From Gemmatimonadota bacterium (lineage in GTDB: Bacteria > Gemmatimonadota > Gemmatimonadetes > Gemmatimonadales > Gemmatimonadaceae), in assembly GCA_003222065.1 (NCBI GenBank), contig QHUV01000332.1, positions 1-6,462 of the forward strand: a stretch of DNA of 6,462 nucleotides, read 5' to 3'. Of this stretch, positions 5,565 to 6,462 are shown piece after piece; the stretch's first letter is position 1; every line of letters starts with the position of its first letter. The position numbers and the translations under genes are program-made. The notes under the pieces are model-generated. The model worked only from the letters and a program-made list of their open reading frames with translations. It searched no databases and had not been told where the DNA came from.

Positions 5565-6462
5565 CCTCTAGCCGGCGCGATCCAAGATAGTAAAGCACCG
5601 GCCCCAGCACGATCGCGACCACAGCTCCGCCTAACGCCGGTAGCCCGTACTCTCCATCCCTGAACGAGAGGTAAATCACGATCACCAGGACGAGCATCGG
5701 GAGCGCGGCGAGGATCGTTACTGGTCGCGTCCCGAGCGGAATACGGAACGCGCCGCGCAGGTCCGGTTCACGTCGACGAAGAGCGACGAGCGAGGCGAAC
5801 TCGAGGGAGAGCGCGAGTGAATACAGCAGCACGTCAGCGACGACGAGGCTGCCGAACGGGATGAGGACGAACGCCGAGTAGATGAGCGCGGATACGAGGA
5901 CGGCGTTGCGCGGCGTACCATTGGCGTCCGTGCGCGCGAGCGGCGCCGGGAGGAGACCGTCGTCCGCGATCACGAACGGTACGCGCGAGTACGACAGTAA
6001 GAGCGCATTAAAAAGGGCGACGGCGCTGACCATGCCGGCGAGGGCGATCCAGATCGCCAGCGGGCGACCGAGCGCCCCTGCCGACATTTGCGCGATGGCC
6101 GGCCACCCGCCTTCCGTCCATGTTCGCCAATCGGTTGCGCCTAACGCCGGAAGCAGCGGCACGAAGTAGCTCGCCGCCACGAGCGGCAGCGCGATCGCCA
6201 GCGCGCGCGGATAGGTGCGCGACGCGTCACGCACCTCACCTTGCGCCGTCGACGCGTTGTCCCAGCCGATGTAGTTCCAGAGCGCGATCGACAGGCCGAC
6301 GGCGAGTCCGTTGACGCCCGTCCGGCCCGGAGCGGCAAAGGGCCGCCACGGCGTATGCGTCATATGTGGCACCGCGGCGAGCGCGAGGGCAACAAAGCCG
6401 AGAATGATGAACGCGCCGGCGACGACGGACACGCGCCCGACCCGGCGGGCGCCGCGGAGATT
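5509..6462 (-). CDS. APC superfamily amino-acid permease, C-terminal part, runs off right edge
   Basis: The last 317 residues of an amino-acid/polyamine/organocation permease are read on the minus strand, in frame from the window edge (NLRGARRVGRVSVVAGAF). Family features are the NYIGWDNASTAQGEVRDASRTYPRA segment, which matches the YxGWDxxxxxxGEVxxPxRxxPxA signature of the amino-acid permease_2 group, repeated hydrophobic helices, and the loop SYSRVPFVIADDGLLPAPLARTDANGTPRNAV typical of YfnA/SteT-like transporters. It is an inner-membrane protein that probably takes up or exchanges amino acids; the substrate cannot be told. The first helices and the start lie beyond the window. An internal GTG at 6432 is not the start. 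The normal C-terminus appears to end near LYYLGSRR; the final 20 residues (LEGRTEKSG...LRTE) are encoded by the 14-bp repeat array. It is convergent with the sulfur operon and functionally unrelated to it. Confidence 0.92.
   Translation of the reverse strand, partial: NLRGARRVGRVSVVAGAFIILGFVALALAAVPHMTHTPWRPFAAPGRTGVNGLAVGLSIALWNYIGWDNASTAQGEVRDASRTYPRALAIALPLVAASYFVPLLPALGATDWRTWTEGGWPAIAQMSAGALGRPLAIWIALAGMVSAVALFNALLLSYSRVPFVIADDGLLPAPLARTDANGTPRNAVLVSALIYSAFVLIPFGSLVVADVLLYSLALSLEFASLVALRRREPDLRGAFRIPLGTRPVTILAALPMLVLVIVIYLSFRDGEYGLPALGGAVVAIVLGPVLYYLGSRRLEGRTEKSGPKTTDRELRTE

Noticed and set aside
5343..5570. Insertion sequence or MITE remnant
   Set aside because: There is an inverted repeat, but no transposase, no recognisable target-site duplication, and the arms are internally tandem rather than single terminal repeats; a non-autonomous element cannot be excluded but is unsupported.
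5349..5663. Plus-strand open frame of 104 codons over the convergent junction
   Set aside because: Its sequence is the 14-bp array translated in both arms plus antisense of the permease end; no start signal or homology.

Overview
The window looks like a stretch of high-GC bacterial chromosome (about 63-65% G+C, estimated by eye). Most genes lack a strong Shine-Dalgarno sequence. The gene types (a large secreted S9-type peptidase, a secreted metal-dependent amidohydrolase, an APC permease, a persulfide dioxygenase-rhodanese fusion) and the style of the S9 protein are reminiscent of Gemmatimonadota or related soil lineages. This taxonomic guess is an inference and is not proven here.

Layout: (1) Positions 1-1456, minus strand: the first 485 codons of an S9/prolyl-oligopeptidase-like secreted peptidase that runs off the left edge. 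(2) Positions 1457-1606: a divergent intergenic region with 2.5 copies of a G-rich 24-bp tandem repeat, then a 26-codon small ORF with a good ribosome binding site. Its stop overlaps the start of the next gene (ATGA). (3) Positions 1607-5342, plus strand: a tightly packed putative operon made of a TSUP (TauE/SafE) exporter, an MBL-fold persulfide dioxygenase fused to rhodanese sequence, a PfpI/DJ-1 protein and a secreted amidohydrolase. (4) Positions 5343-5570: the convergent junction, holding two oppositely oriented arrays of a 14-bp unit. (5) Positions 5509-6462, minus strand: the C-terminal 317 residues of an APC amino-acid permease that runs off the right edge.

The first two enzymes of the operon make a coherent sulfur unit. 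A persulfide dioxygenase oxidises low-molecular-weight persulfides to sulfite, and a TauE-type exporter can remove sulfite or related sulfonates. This resembles the logic of the Staphylococcus cst operon. No CstR-like regulator or sulfide:quinone oxidoreductase lies in the window.

Two genes of the operon carry deletion-type lesions. The dioxygenase loses its second rhodanese domain, where the active-site cysteine would sit, and its last residues are out of frame. The amidohydrolase has lost roughly 70 internal residues with a frame change, so its two halves lie in different frames.

The most unusual non-coding structures are the inverted 14-bp arrays at 5356-5439 and 5497-5564, which also supply the C-terminal tail of the permease; the 24-bp G-rich repeat at 1465-1525; and six copies of the 7-mer CCTAACG spread over the window. 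I see no clearly novel defence or mobile system.
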